A program made the position numbers and the translations under genes. From Microcoleus vaginatus PCC 9802 (GTDB lineage: Bacteria; Cyanobacteriota; Cyanobacteriia; Cyanobacteriales; Microcoleaceae), in contig CP031740.1 of NCBI GenBank assembly GCA_022701275.1, positions 1,251,001-1,315,000 on the forward strand: a DNA stretch of 64,000 nucleotides, written 5' to 3'. This document shows, piece after piece, positions 46,172 through 55,500 of the stretch. Within the stretch, counting starts at the first letter, position 1, and the number at the start of each line of letters is the position of its first letter. Below the pieces are notes generated by a model. It was given only the letters and a program-made list of their open reading frames with translations. It searched no databases and was not told the DNA's origin.

Positions 46172-48220
46172 ATGGTTAAGTTAGGTCAATCCTCCTTTCG
46201 CCGTATTTTACTGTCGCGGATTTTGTTGCTCAGCGTACCGGTTCTACTGGTGGGGGAGTATGTTACCTATCGCAAGGCACGCTCGACGCTTCTGGAAACT
46301 GCTCGTCTAAACTTGACAGAAAGTGCAGCCAGAAAAGCAGAAACTATTGAACAGTGGGCGAAATCGCTGAAGTCGAATCTGATCGGCGCTTCGGAAAGCT
46401 CGATGTTGCAGTCTGTAAATCCGAAGGATTATCAAAAGTTTATCGCGCAATTAGGGCAGCGGTTGCCAGCAGCGCAGGTTGATTGCTTGCAACTGACTAA
46501 TTTAAAGACAAATCAAGTGATAGCAAGCACTTGCGGGCAGCAGCCGATTCAGTCGCTGCCGGCAAAATTTTGGCCGCCCGTACAGCAGCAGCAAACGCTG
46601 CTGGACGACAAGAGCGTTTACATTCGTCTGTCCTTACCTCCGCAGCGACAGGGGACAGCAAACGACCAGAAGGTGGCTTGGGGTGGTGAGGATTTTCCAG
46701 AGGCGGGTAAAGAAGGCCGCGATACCCAAGCGAGTTTGGTGTTGAGCGCTCCTGTTTACATTCGTCGGGGCAATACCCTGCAGTTGAGTTATGCTTTGAG
46801 TTTGCAGTCGGCCTTGCCTGTGCAAACCAGCGCTCCCAAGGGTTCTCTAGCCGGCTATACGGTGGCGATCGACCAAGATGGGAAGATTTTGGCGCACCCG
46901 AATATCAACCGCGTGGGCCGCAATATCGACCAAGAGGCAGATGCCGCTCGACTAAAAAGTATTGTCAGAAGGGCGATCGCAGGCGGAAAAGATTTTCTCC
47001 ATCTATTTTCCTTTGAAAGAAATGGTGTAGAGTTGCTAGCAGGATACGCTGCTATCCCGAGTCCTTCAACTAAACAGGAGAACAGCAAATGGATTATTTT
47101 AGCTGTCTCTCGTTTAGATTACGCTCTGTCAGGTTTAGAAGAAATTCAGCAAGTTTTATTTAATTTAATTGTAGGTTTGGTTGCTGCTAGTATCATCGCG
47201 ACTTTATATCTGTCTCGCGACTTGGCGCGTCCTGTGGAAAAACTGAGAGACTACGCGATGAAAGTAGATACGGAAGCGTCGCAGACAGTACCCCAAGATT
47301 TCCAAATTAGGGAATTTAATCAACTATCAGAAGCACTCAACAGCATGGTGCAGCGCCTCAGATCCTGGGCCAGAGAATTGGAAGTCGCAACCAAAGAAGC
47401 GCAAGTTGCCAATCAATTAAAAAATGAATTTTTGGGGAATATTTCTCACGAATTGAGAACGCCGCTTAACGGGATTATTGGTTTTATTCAAATTGTGCGG
47501 GACGGCTACTGCGATGACCGAGATGAAGAAATGGAATTTTTACAACGGGCCCACGACTCGTCCATGCAATTGCTCAATATTATTAATGATATTTTGGACA
47601 TTGCTAAAATAGAATCTGGCACCTTTTCCATGATGTTAGAAGTAGTTGATATTACCCAGGTACTTGAAGACGCGATTGATTTGCAAACGACTCAAATTGA
47701 GGAAAAAGGCTTGAAGTTAAGTTTGCCAGCTCCTCACGATCCGATTATTGTTCACGCCGATCCCGAGAAGCTAAAACAGGTGTTTTTAAACGTGTTAAGC
47801 AATGCCGTTAAGTTTACAGAGTCGGGCAGCATTAATATATTTGTGCGGCTAGAATCGAGGACTAATTCTGGTAGTTTTAACGGCAGTGCTGACAGTACGA
47901 CTAGCCCCAGCGGTCAAAGTGATTGGGTGGTGGTGACAATTAAAGATACGGGAATTGGTATCGATCCCGAGCACCAGCAGAAATTGTTTCAACCTTTTGT
48001 GATGGCTGATGGTTCTACAACTCGCAAGTTTGGCGGTAACGGTTTGGGCTTGGCTATCTCGCGAAGGATAATGGAATCTATGATCGGAAGCATTACCCTG
48101 CACAGTGCGGGCGTGAATCAAGGTACTACAGTGATGATTTCTTTGCCTGTCAATCAGCAGTCAAGTTTTTATTTTCAGAGCCCGGACTTAGTAACGGAAA
48201 AGGGAAATTTCAAAAGTTGA
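46172..48220 (+). CDS. Sensor histidine kinase with periplasmic Cache domain
   Basis: 682-residue membrane kinase. An N-terminal helix ('ILLSRILLLSVPVLLVGEYV') leads to a periplasmic dCache-like sensor (about 40-320; 'GYTVAIDQDGKILAHPN' is typical). A second helix ('VLFNLIVGLVAASIIATLYL') and HAMP (about 350-400) follow. HisKA has phospho-His426 in 'LGNISHELRTPLNG', and HATPase_c has 'DTGIGIDPEHQQ' and 'GNGLGLAIS'. No receiver domain. No adjacent response regulator. Ligand unknown. Confidence 0.92.
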   Translation: MVKLGQSSFRRILLSRILLLSVPVLLVGEYVTYRKARSTLLETARLNLTESAARKAETIEQWAKSLKSNLIGASESSMLQSVNPKDYQKFIAQLGQRLPAAQVDCLQLTNLKTNQVIASTCGQQPIQSLPAKFWPPVQQQQTLLDDKSVYIRLSLPPQRQGTANDQKVAWGGEDFPEAGKEGRDTQASLVLSAPVYIRRGNTLQLSYALSLQSALPVQTSAPKGSLAGYTVAIDQDGKILAHPNINRVGRNIDQEADAARLKSIVRRAIAGGKDFLHLFSFERNGVELLAGYAAIPSPSTKQENSKWIILAVSRLDYALSGLEEIQQVLFNLIVGLVAASIIATLYLSRDLARPVEKLRDYAMKVDTEASQTVPQDFQIREFNQLSEALNSMVQRLRSWARELEVATKEAQVANQLKNEFLGNISHELRTPLNGIIGFIQIVRDGYCDDRDEEMEFLQRAHDSSMQLLNIINDILDIAKIESGTFSMMLEVVDITQVLEDAIDLQTTQIEEKGLKLSLPAPHDPIIVHADPEKLKQVFLNVLSNAVKFTESGSINIFVRLESRTNSGSFNGSADSTTSPSGQSDWVVVTIKDTGIGIDPEHQQKLFQPFVMADGSTTRKFGGNGLGLAISRRIMESMIGSITLHSAGVNQGTTVMISLPVNQQSSFYFQSPDLVTEKGNFKS

Positions 48221-48244
48221 GGAGTGATTTTCTCCACCTAAACT

Positions 48245-49396
48245 CTAAAATGGTATTAGGGGTTGTCCGCCGAGTTCGAGGGATTTGCTCAAAGTGCTGA
48301 GAATGCGGATTAATTCGACGGAAGCCGCGCCCGAAGAGGTAAGAGAGGGGGTATTTGTTTGCACGCAGTTGAGGAAGCGATCGCACACTCGCCTCAACGG
48401 TTCTACTTGTTCTAAACTCAACACTTCGCGGTGTCTGATGCTTGTTGGCTGCGGCGCGATCCTCTTCGAGGGCTTCGCTAACGCACTTTCAAAAGAGTTA
48501 TTCTCTTCGCCCCGGTAATCTGAAGGGCCGCGCTGCAAAATCAGGGGAGTTTCTGGCGACATTTCATCAAAAATCAAGGTTCCCAAACTGCCAACAACTG
48601 TTAAGCGCCGCTGTTTGTCGGGATTTAGCCAGCACAGGTGAATAAATGCTTGAAATCCGTCGGGATAGGTGAGCGTTACCCAAACTAAATCTGCTAGTTT
48701 TTCTGCAGAATTAGTAGCCAGCAGTGAAGGAGCCAATTGATTTTCAATTGCTGCTGCTTCTTTATTTATTCCTTCTTCCTTCTTCCCTTTTCCTGGTTCC
48801 TTCGGAAATACAGTGCCCATCGCCCTTACTTCAATTGGCATTTGTTCCAGCCAAGTATTGAAAATAGCGATATCGTGAATAGCCAAGTCCCAAAGGGCAT
48901 CAACGTCATGGCGTACCGGTTTAAAATGGGTGCGCTGGGCGTAACCGTAGCGCAATTTTCCGAGTTGATGCTGTTGAATAATTCTTTGGCCTCGATCGAC
49001 TGCTGGATGAAACAGATAAGTGTGGTCAACGAAGAGTTGTCGCTGCTGTTTTTCGGCTAATTGACAGAGTTGTATTGCTTCAGTGAGGTTGAGGGCGAGG
49101 GGTTTTTCTGCTAAGACGTGGTAACCTTCTTTCAGCGCTGCTGCGGCGAGGGTGTAGTGTGTGGAAGCTGGAGTAGCGATCGCCACAGCTTGCAGTCCCG
49201 GCAAGGCTTGCACTTGAGACCAATCGGTAGCTAGAATCACCGAGGCATCGAGATTAAACTGTTTTTGAACGGCCGCTAATGAATCTCGATTCGGGTCTAC
49301 CACCGCTAAAACTTGGCTGTTGGGATGTTCGAGAAAGTTGCGAATTAGGTTAACTCCCCAGCGACCTGCACCCAATACAGCTATTCCGATTTTCAT
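48245..49396 (-). CDS. Gfo/Idh/MocA family oxidoreductase
   Basis: NAD(P)-dependent sugar or cyclitol dehydrogenase, 383 residues from ATG 49396. The N-terminal Rossmann motif 'IAVLGAGRWGVNLIRNF' and 'LAEKPLALNLTEA' (EKP motif, binding cofactor and substrate) are present. A 28-residue Lys/Glu/Ala-rich insert ('EPGKGKKEEGINKEAAAIEN') disrupts the C-terminal domain around 220 and looks like repeat-derived sequence. Earlier GTG 49420 in frame is less likely. Substrate unknown. Confidence 0.85.
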   Translation of the reverse strand: MKIGIAVLGAGRWGVNLIRNFLEHPNSQVLAVVDPNRDSLAAVQKQFNLDASVILATDWSQVQALPGLQAVAIATPASTHYTLAAAALKEGYHVLAEKPLALNLTEAIQLCQLAEKQQRQLFVDHTYLFHPAVDRGQRIIQQHQLGKLRYGYAQRTHFKPVRHDVDALWDLAIHDIAIFNTWLEQMPIEVRAMGTVFPKEPGKGKKEEGINKEAAAIENQLAPSLLATNSAEKLADLVWVTLTYPDGFQAFIHLCWLNPDKQRRLTVVGSLGTLIFDEMSPETPLILQRGPSDYRGEENNSFESALAKPSKRIAPQPTSIRHREVLSLEQVEPLRRVCDRFLNCVQTNTPSLTSSGAASVELIRILSTLSKSLELGGQPLIPF

Positions 49397-49475
49397 TGAT
49401 AATAATTTCAAAAATCGCACAGTAATTATAGCATATTTTCTTATTATTATCTATGTTTTAATTGAAAAAAATTAT

Positions 49476-49600
49476 TGTTGACTGTTGACTGTTGGCAGTA
49501 GTTATTGGTTATTGGTTATTGGTAGCAGCTAACAAATAACAAATAACTGATAACACCACTCAACAGTCAACAGTCAACAGTCAACAGTCAGCAGTCCACT
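49476..49600. repeat. Heptamer tandem repeats (TTGACTG, GGTTATT, CAGTCAA)
   Basis: Three short tandem arrays in a row: GTTGACT at 49480, GTTATTG at 49500 and CAACAGTCAACAGTCAACAG at 49561-49584. They form inverted partners (TTGACTG against CAGTCAA), filling the gap between the oxidoreductase and rnc. Confidence 0.8.
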
Positions 49601-49602
49601 AA

Positions 49603-50310
49603 CTACTGACTATCAACTAATTTATTGAAAGCTACCTGAGCCGCTGCTTGTTCGGCCGCTTTGATCGATCGACCTTTTCCCTCTGCTACCAACTTTCCCT
49701 GAATGAGAACTTCTGCGGTAAAACGATCTTCCCCGCCCTGCACTGTCCCGGTTTCTTGGACGCTATATTTGGGCAAAGTTTTGTATTTGCCTTGAGTCAA
49801 CTCTTGGAGAGCAGCTTTGTAGTTTTGGCGGGCAGGATCGCTGCGGATTTCCGCCGCTAGGCGTTGAAAGTGAGAATCTAGCCAAGGGCGAATTAATTCT
49901 AACGTCTGGGTACTCAAATAAAGCGCAGCCAGTACCGCTTCCAAAGCATCTGCCAGCCGGGGTTCAGCGCCTGTTTTGTCCGAGGCGGCACTGCTGGAAA
50001 CAATTAAATAGCGATCGAACCCGTAACTTTCAGCGATTTTAGCAAGAATGCGATCGCTCACCAAGATCGATCGAATAGCAGCAAATTCCCCCACTGTACA
50101 GTCAGGATAAATCTCAAACAACAATTCCGACGCCGCCAGCCGCACAACTGCATCCCCGACAAACTCTAGTTGCTCGTAATTTGCCTTAGCTGACGCGCTC
50201 GCATGAGTCAAAGCTAAATCGAGGAGATGCCATTTTATCGAAGCATCCTTCGTCAGTCCCAATTTTTGAATTAATGTTTCAAGTTGCTTTTGGCGACCCG
50301 GATAAATCAT
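49603..50310 (-). CDS. rnc: Ribonuclease III
   Basis: Cleaves double-stranded RNA in rRNA and mRNA processing. 235 residues: the RNase III catalytic domain with signature 'YEQLEFVGDAVVRLAAS' and second acidic motif 'ADALEAVLAALYL', then a C-terminal dsRNA-binding domain ('NYKAALQELTQGKYKTLPKYSV' in part 'YKAALQELTQGKYKTLP', 'KAAEQAAAQVAFNKLV'). The rnpB gene lies 280 bp upstream on the same strand. A GATTTGA heptamer array (50314-50350) begins 4 bp before its start. Confidence 0.93.
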   Translation of the reverse strand: MIYPGRQKQLETLIQKLGLTKDASIKWHLLDLALTHASASAKANYEQLEFVGDAVVRLAASELLFEIYPDCTVGEFAAIRSILVSDRILAKIAESYGFDRYLIVSSSAASDKTGAEPRLADALEAVLAALYLSTQTLELIRPWLDSHFQRLAAEIRSDPARQNYKAALQELTQGKYKTLPKYSVQETGTVQGGEDRFTAEVLIQGKLVAEGKGRSIKAAEQAAAQVAFNKLVDSQ

Positions 50311-50313
50311 ACC

Positions 50314-50350
50314 ATTTGAGATTTGAGATTTGAGATTTGAGATTTGAGAA
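50314..50350. repeat. GATTTGA heptamer tandem repeat
   Basis: Five tandem copies of ATTTGAG directly upstream of the rnc ATG. The same heptamer occurs inside rnpB (50843-50888) and near 51062 and 51310, so it is a locally amplified STRR family. Confidence 0.85.
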
Positions 50351-50586
50351 TGACGGATGACTATCCGGGTTGCGAGCTTGTCAAAAGTTGCATTATTTTT
50401 TTAAACTTGTATCAGATTCATATTAATAAATTTTTTTTACTTGAAAAAATAAATATTTCTCCGGGTGCTTATGGTGCACCTTACCCAAAATCATTCTTCG
50501 GGTGGGCAGTGCCCAGATTTCCCAACATAAAACAGGTCGAAAGGATTTGTGGACATTATTCCCAAGCGGGAATTTTAATTAAATGG

Positions 50587-51030
50587 GGGGGAAAAAGTCG
50601 GACATAAGCCGGGTTCTGTTCTCTCAACTGCAAGCAGTTTTCGAGGGCAGTTATCTATCTGGGACGCCTGTTACCAGACGCCTCAAGCGGTACCAAAAAA
50701 CGGAACTGGTAAAAAACCAACCATAGTCCCTCCGACCTTGCTCCCAACTGGGGTTTACCGAGCCAGCACCTCTCGATGCTGCTGGTGCGCTCTTACCGCA
50801 CCTTTGCACCCTTACCCCCTAACACTTTGCGATTTTCGATGCTTGATTTTTGATTCAATCTCCAATCTCCAATCTCAAATCTCAAATCGGGGGGCGGTAT
50901 CTTTCTGTGGCACTATCCTCACGATCGCTCGCACTGGGCGTTACCCAGCAAGTTTGGTTTTTCGGGAGCCCGGACTTTCCTCAGACAAGCTTTCGCTAAT
51001 CCGCAACCGCCTGCGCCTACTTTTTCCCCA
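50587..51030 (-). ncRNA. rnpB: RNase P RNA
   Basis: RNA subunit of RNase P, which matures tRNA 5' ends. Terminal P1 arms pair: GGGGAAAAAGT at the 5' end (about 51030) with ACTTTTTCCCC at the 3' end (about 50588). Conserved elements 'GAGGAAAGTCCGGGCTC' and 'AGAACCCGGCTTATGTCCG' are present on the minus strand, as in other cyanobacterial rnpB genes. The internal region 50843-50888, in the P12 area by position, is made of heptamer repeats. Ends are estimated to within a few bases. Confidence 0.93.
50843..50888. repeat. Heptamer repeats inside rnpB
   Basis: On the plus strand, CTTGATTTTTGATTCAATCT is followed by repeated CCAATCT and CAAATCT units up to 50888. The tract lies between two conserved parts of RNase P RNA. 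The two halves (GATTTTTGATT and AATCTC...AAATC) are partly complementary and could fold into a helix extension. Confidence 0.85.
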
Positions 51031-51341
51031 GATTTATTGTACGCGATCGTTCGTCAATCAATTTAAGATTTGAGATTGAAGATTTTAACTTGTCGCCCAC
51101 TTAATTTGGACATTTGTGTTTATTCAAACTCTTGTACGGTGGGCCCGAAAGCCCGCCCAACAATTAAATTTCCATGCAACTCCCCTTAAATTCACTCACG
51201 GATGAATCAGGGGGCTGAAAAGTTGGGAATTATCAGGCAAGGATTTATGGCACGGATTCAACTAGGGGCCGGAAACCTTTTTACCTCACATAATTTTTAA
51301 TTATTCAATCTTTAATCCCAAATCTCAAATCTTTAATTCGG

Positions 51342-52520
51342 TTACTTTAATGAATCATCTTTCACAGTAGAAAAATTATCAAACCAGCCGCGTCGCCAGA
51401 AGAAGTAAACTAAACCAGAGGCGATCCCTAGCATAATTGCCCAACAAAGCGGATAGCCAAAATACCAGTTCAGTTCCGGCATATTCCAGGGCGATTTCTC
51501 TGTATTGAAATTCATCCCGTATACTCCCGCAACAAAAGTTAGAGGAATAAAAATACTCGAAATCACCGTCAGCAACTTCATGATTTCATTCATTTTATTA
51601 CCAACAGAAGACAAGTAAACATCCATCAAACCCGAAGACAACTCTCGATAGGTTTCCACCATATCCATCACCTGCACCGTATGATCGTAACAGTCGCGCA
51701 GGTAAATTCGCACCTCGGGACTAATCAAATCACTGCTATCTCGAATTAAAACATTAATTGCATCCCGCTGCGGCCAAATGGCGCGGCGCAGAGTCAGCAA
51801 TTCTCGCCGGATTTTATAGATTTTTTCCAGGGTTTTGCGGGTGGGGTTCACCACCACTTCATCCTCTAATTCTTCAATGCGCTCTCCGTAAACTTCTAAT
51901 ACAGGGAAGAATCCATCTATAATCGAATCTAACAGAGTATAAGCCAGATAATCAGCTCCGTGTTTGCGAATTACTCCTTGTCCTTTACGAATGCGCTCGC
52001 GCACTGGTTCAAAACAATCATAGTCCGGTTCTTCCTGAACAGTTAACAGGTAATGCTTGCCCAAAATCAAACTTACTTGCTCTTTATGAAAAGTATCTAA
52101 TTCTGGATGGAGCATCACCATCCAAGCAATGATTAAAATGTGTTCTTCATAGTCTACTACTTTCGGTCGCTGGGGAACATTAACTACATCTTCCTGAGCC
52201 ATTAGGTGTAAATTAAACACTTCGCCCATTTGCCGCCAAGTTTCTTTGTTTCCCAATCCCAACATATCAACCCAAGAAACAGATGCTGTATCTAAATACG
52301 CAGCAGCTTTTTGAGGATTTGCCAATTTGGCGCGACTTGCGGCTGTTTCGCAATAGTCAATTAATACAATCTCCGGAGGTGGCGCATCTGGTTCTAAGTC
52401 CAGAGTTCCCGGCGGAGCCCCCGGATCGTCATAAAAATAGTCAACATAGGAATCATCATCATCTTCTTCTTTAATTGGTTTTGCAACGGCACTAGAAGTA
52501 TGTATGCTTTTGTATACCAT
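51342..52520 (-). CDS. corA: Magnesium/cobalt channel CorA
   Basis: Inner-membrane pentameric Mg2+ channel, 392 residues. A long cytoplasmic N-terminal domain (about 60-310) is followed by two C-terminal helices with the GMN selectivity motif ('VAGVYGMNFNTEKSPWNMPEL', in part 'VYGMNFNTEK'). The first helix is 'LTVISSIFIPLTFVAGVYG' and the second 'YPLCWAIMLGIASGLVYFFW'. The acidic N-terminal tail ('KEEDDDDSYVDYFYDD') is unusual for CorA. Isolated gene after rnpB. Confidence 0.93.
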   Translation of the reverse strand: MVYKSIHTSSAVAKPIKEEDDDDSYVDYFYDDPGAPPGTLDLEPDAPPPEIVLIDYCETAASRAKLANPQKAAAYLDTASVSWVDMLGLGNKETWRQMGEVFNLHLMAQEDVVNVPQRPKVVDYEEHILIIAWMVMLHPELDTFHKEQVSLILGKHYLLTVQEEPDYDCFEPVRERIRKGQGVIRKHGADYLAYTLLDSIIDGFFPVLEVYGERIEELEDEVVVNPTRKTLEKIYKIRRELLTLRRAIWPQRDAINVLIRDSSDLISPEVRIYLRDCYDHTVQVMDMVETYRELSSGLMDVYLSSVGNKMNEIMKLLTVISSIFIPLTFVAGVYGMNFNTEKSPWNMPELNWYFGYPLCWAIMLGIASGLVYFFWRRGWFDNFSTVKDDSLK

Positions 52521-52596
52521 GCTAATATTCCTGACTGTTAGAACCTTTAATTAGATTATCATTTTTCGGGTGTAACTACCAATTACCAATGACTAA

Positions 52597-55500
52597 TTAC
52601 CTCTGCCGAATGGGAATCTCGATCGCAAATTCAGTTCCCTCTCCCGGCGCGGAAATGCACCGCAGCGTTCCCCCGTGTCTTTCCACCACAATCTGATAAG
52701 ATATAGACAGTCCCAAACCTGTACCTTTACCTACGGGTTTAGTAGTAAAAAACGGGTCAAATACCCGAGATTTAACAGACTCTGCCATTCCCGATCCGTT
52801 ATCTGAAATTACGATCGCAACCCGATTGTTCTTCAACACCTCCGTGCGAATCCGAATCCAAGGCAATGCGTCGCAACTTAAAGGTAAAGTCGGAAAATCT
52901 TGCCCTTCCTCTTCCGAATAACTCGCCAAGTCTAACTTCCTATGCCTGACATCCGCTAAAGCATCAATAGCATTATTTAAAATATTCATAAAAACTTGAT
53001 TTAACTGTCCAACGTAGCACTGTATCGGCGGCAATTTTCCATATTCTTTAACTATTTCAATCTGGCGATTCCTGCCATTTTCTTTAATTTTGTGTTGTAA
53101 AATTAACAGAGCGCTGTCTATGCCTTCGTGGATATCAACACGCTTGATATCTGATTCTTCCAGCCGGGAAAAGTTGCGTAAAGACAGAACAATTTGGCGA
53201 ATGCGATCGGCTCCATTTTGAATTGAATTCAGGAGGTGCGGGAAATCCTCTTTCATAAATTCCACTTCTATTTCTTCAGCAAACTCTGCGATAACAGCAA
53301 CAGGTTTCGGGTAATGTGTTTGGTACAAACTGCACAGTGCCAGCAAGTTTTTGGCATACTCACTAGCGTAAGTGATATTACCGTAAATAAAACTGACAGG
53401 ATTATTGATTTCGTGAGCAATTCCCGCGACTAGCTGTCCCAAACCCGACATTTTTTCCGCTTGAATTAGTTGAGCTTGAGTCCTGCCTAATTGTTTCAAT
53501 GTTTGCTCTAGCTGGCGATTTTTATGTTTTAATTGAGCTTCGGCTTGTTTGCGCTTGGTAATATTACGGGCGATAGCGATCGCTTGATTCGAGTTAAAAG
53601 GCAGCAATCTCGCTTCATAAGTTTCTTCTCCTGCCGGCATAGGTAGCGAATACTCGATATTAATTGGAGTTCGTTTTTCGGAAACTTCAAGCATTGCCAT
53701 CTCGAATTCGCTGGCGGCGTTTGTCGGCAAGATATCGGTCATTCGTTTGCCCACAAAATACTCGGGACTCAGGTACAAATCCGAGGAATTTCCTGACAAG
53801 CAATCCAAAATAATGCCGTCAGCGTTGAGACGGAAATACAAATCTGGCAAGGCCAGGAAAACAGATTCCAACTCGGAAGTTTTTTGGCGCAATGCTTCTT
53901 GGGCGCAGTAGCGATCGCTAATATCAAAAATCACCCCGTCCAAATAGCAAACGTTTCCATCTGCGTCGAACACAGGAGAACCTTTATCCCACACCCATTT
54001 AACCGTGCCGTCTGCTGCTAGCAAGCGGTATTCCAAGTTATAAGACTCTTTGTTTTCTATGCCTTGCCGAATAGTTGCTTCTACTTTTGCCAAATCTTGG
54101 GGGTAAATAATGCTAGCAAAAGTCCGGCCTATCCTCTCCATAAGCCAAATAAAATCTGCCGCAGGGTAGCCGGTTAATAAGTAAACGGCATCGCTAATAA
54201 AATTAGTCGAAAAATCGCACTTCCAGCGATAAACCACTCCGGGAATATTAGCTACCAAAGACCTAAATCTTGATTCACTTCTACGCAAAGCTGCTTCCGA
54301 TTCATGTCGTCCGGTAATATCGTGAGCGAAAGCTAGCACTGCAAATACATTACCTTCAGCGTCGCGCAGGGGAAGTTTTTGGGTATCAAAAATATGTACT
54401 GAACCGTCAGCAATGGTTGCCGCATCGCAGGGATTGTGGATGATGTCCCCGGCCAGTACAGCAGAGTCGTCTGTGCGGAAGCCTCGGATATTTTGGGCGG
54501 AATTCCCAAACACTATATCTTCGGAAAATCCTAATTCTAAATCGCATTTGCCAATTATTTCTTCGACTGTTTTGCCGATCGCTTGAGCGAAACTCCTGTT
54601 TGCCAAAATATAGCGAAAATTTTTGTCTTTGGCAAAAATCCAGTCGCTGGTTTTGTCTATTACTGTGCGTAGAAGTTGTTCGGAACGTTCGGTTTTTTCC
54701 AAAGATGCCTGCAGTTGTAATTCCAGGCACTTGCGAGCAGTAATGTTTTCCAAAGCAACACCGACGCAGTTGTTGGGTAATGGAAAAGCTTTAATAGAAA
54801 AAGCGCGAGTTATTCGGCCGCCTTCATCGCAGTCAATATCTTCAAGTTCTACGGCTTTCTGGGTGCGAATTACCGAAGCAAATGCTTGGGGAATGTTTTT
54901 CGAGCGCAGGTGGGGAAAAATCTCGTCGATTGTCATTCCCAGAACATCAGCCATTTCTAATCCGGTAAACAGGGTAGCCGCGGGATTCGATGCGATCGCC
55001 CTGAGAGTGCTGTCATCGTCTATATTTTCTAAATGATAGACGTACAAACCAATTTGCATATTCTCGACAATTTGGTCGTAGAGGCGGACGCTTTCGTCTA
55101 CCTGCCTGCGTTCGGTAATATCTTCAGTAATCCCCAAAACGTACTGAGGACGGCCTGCGGCGTCGAGAATTGGCACTTTGCGGGTGTGCAGTATTCTCAT
55201 ACCTTTGTGGCGAGTTTGGATCGGCTCTTCGGCTATGTCTTTAACAGTAGGTTGGTTGTGATCGGCGGTCAATATTTCCCTGTCTTGAGCCGTGAAAACA
55301 TCAGCTTGCTCTTTGGGGTAAATATCGTAGTCATTTTTGCCGATCGCCTCTTGAGAGGTAACACCTGCGATCGTTTCTCCCGCTTTATTCCACAGCACAA
55401 ATTTCAGCGAAGAAGCATCTTTAGCAAAAACTCCCACCGGCAGATTTTCTACTACGGAATCGAAGAAACCTCTAGCTGATTTTAATTCAGCTTCTGCACG

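Noticed and set aside
49476..49600. CRISPR-like regular repeats
   Set aside because: Units are 7 bp with no unique spacers. This is STRR DNA, not a CRISPR array; no cas genes in the window.
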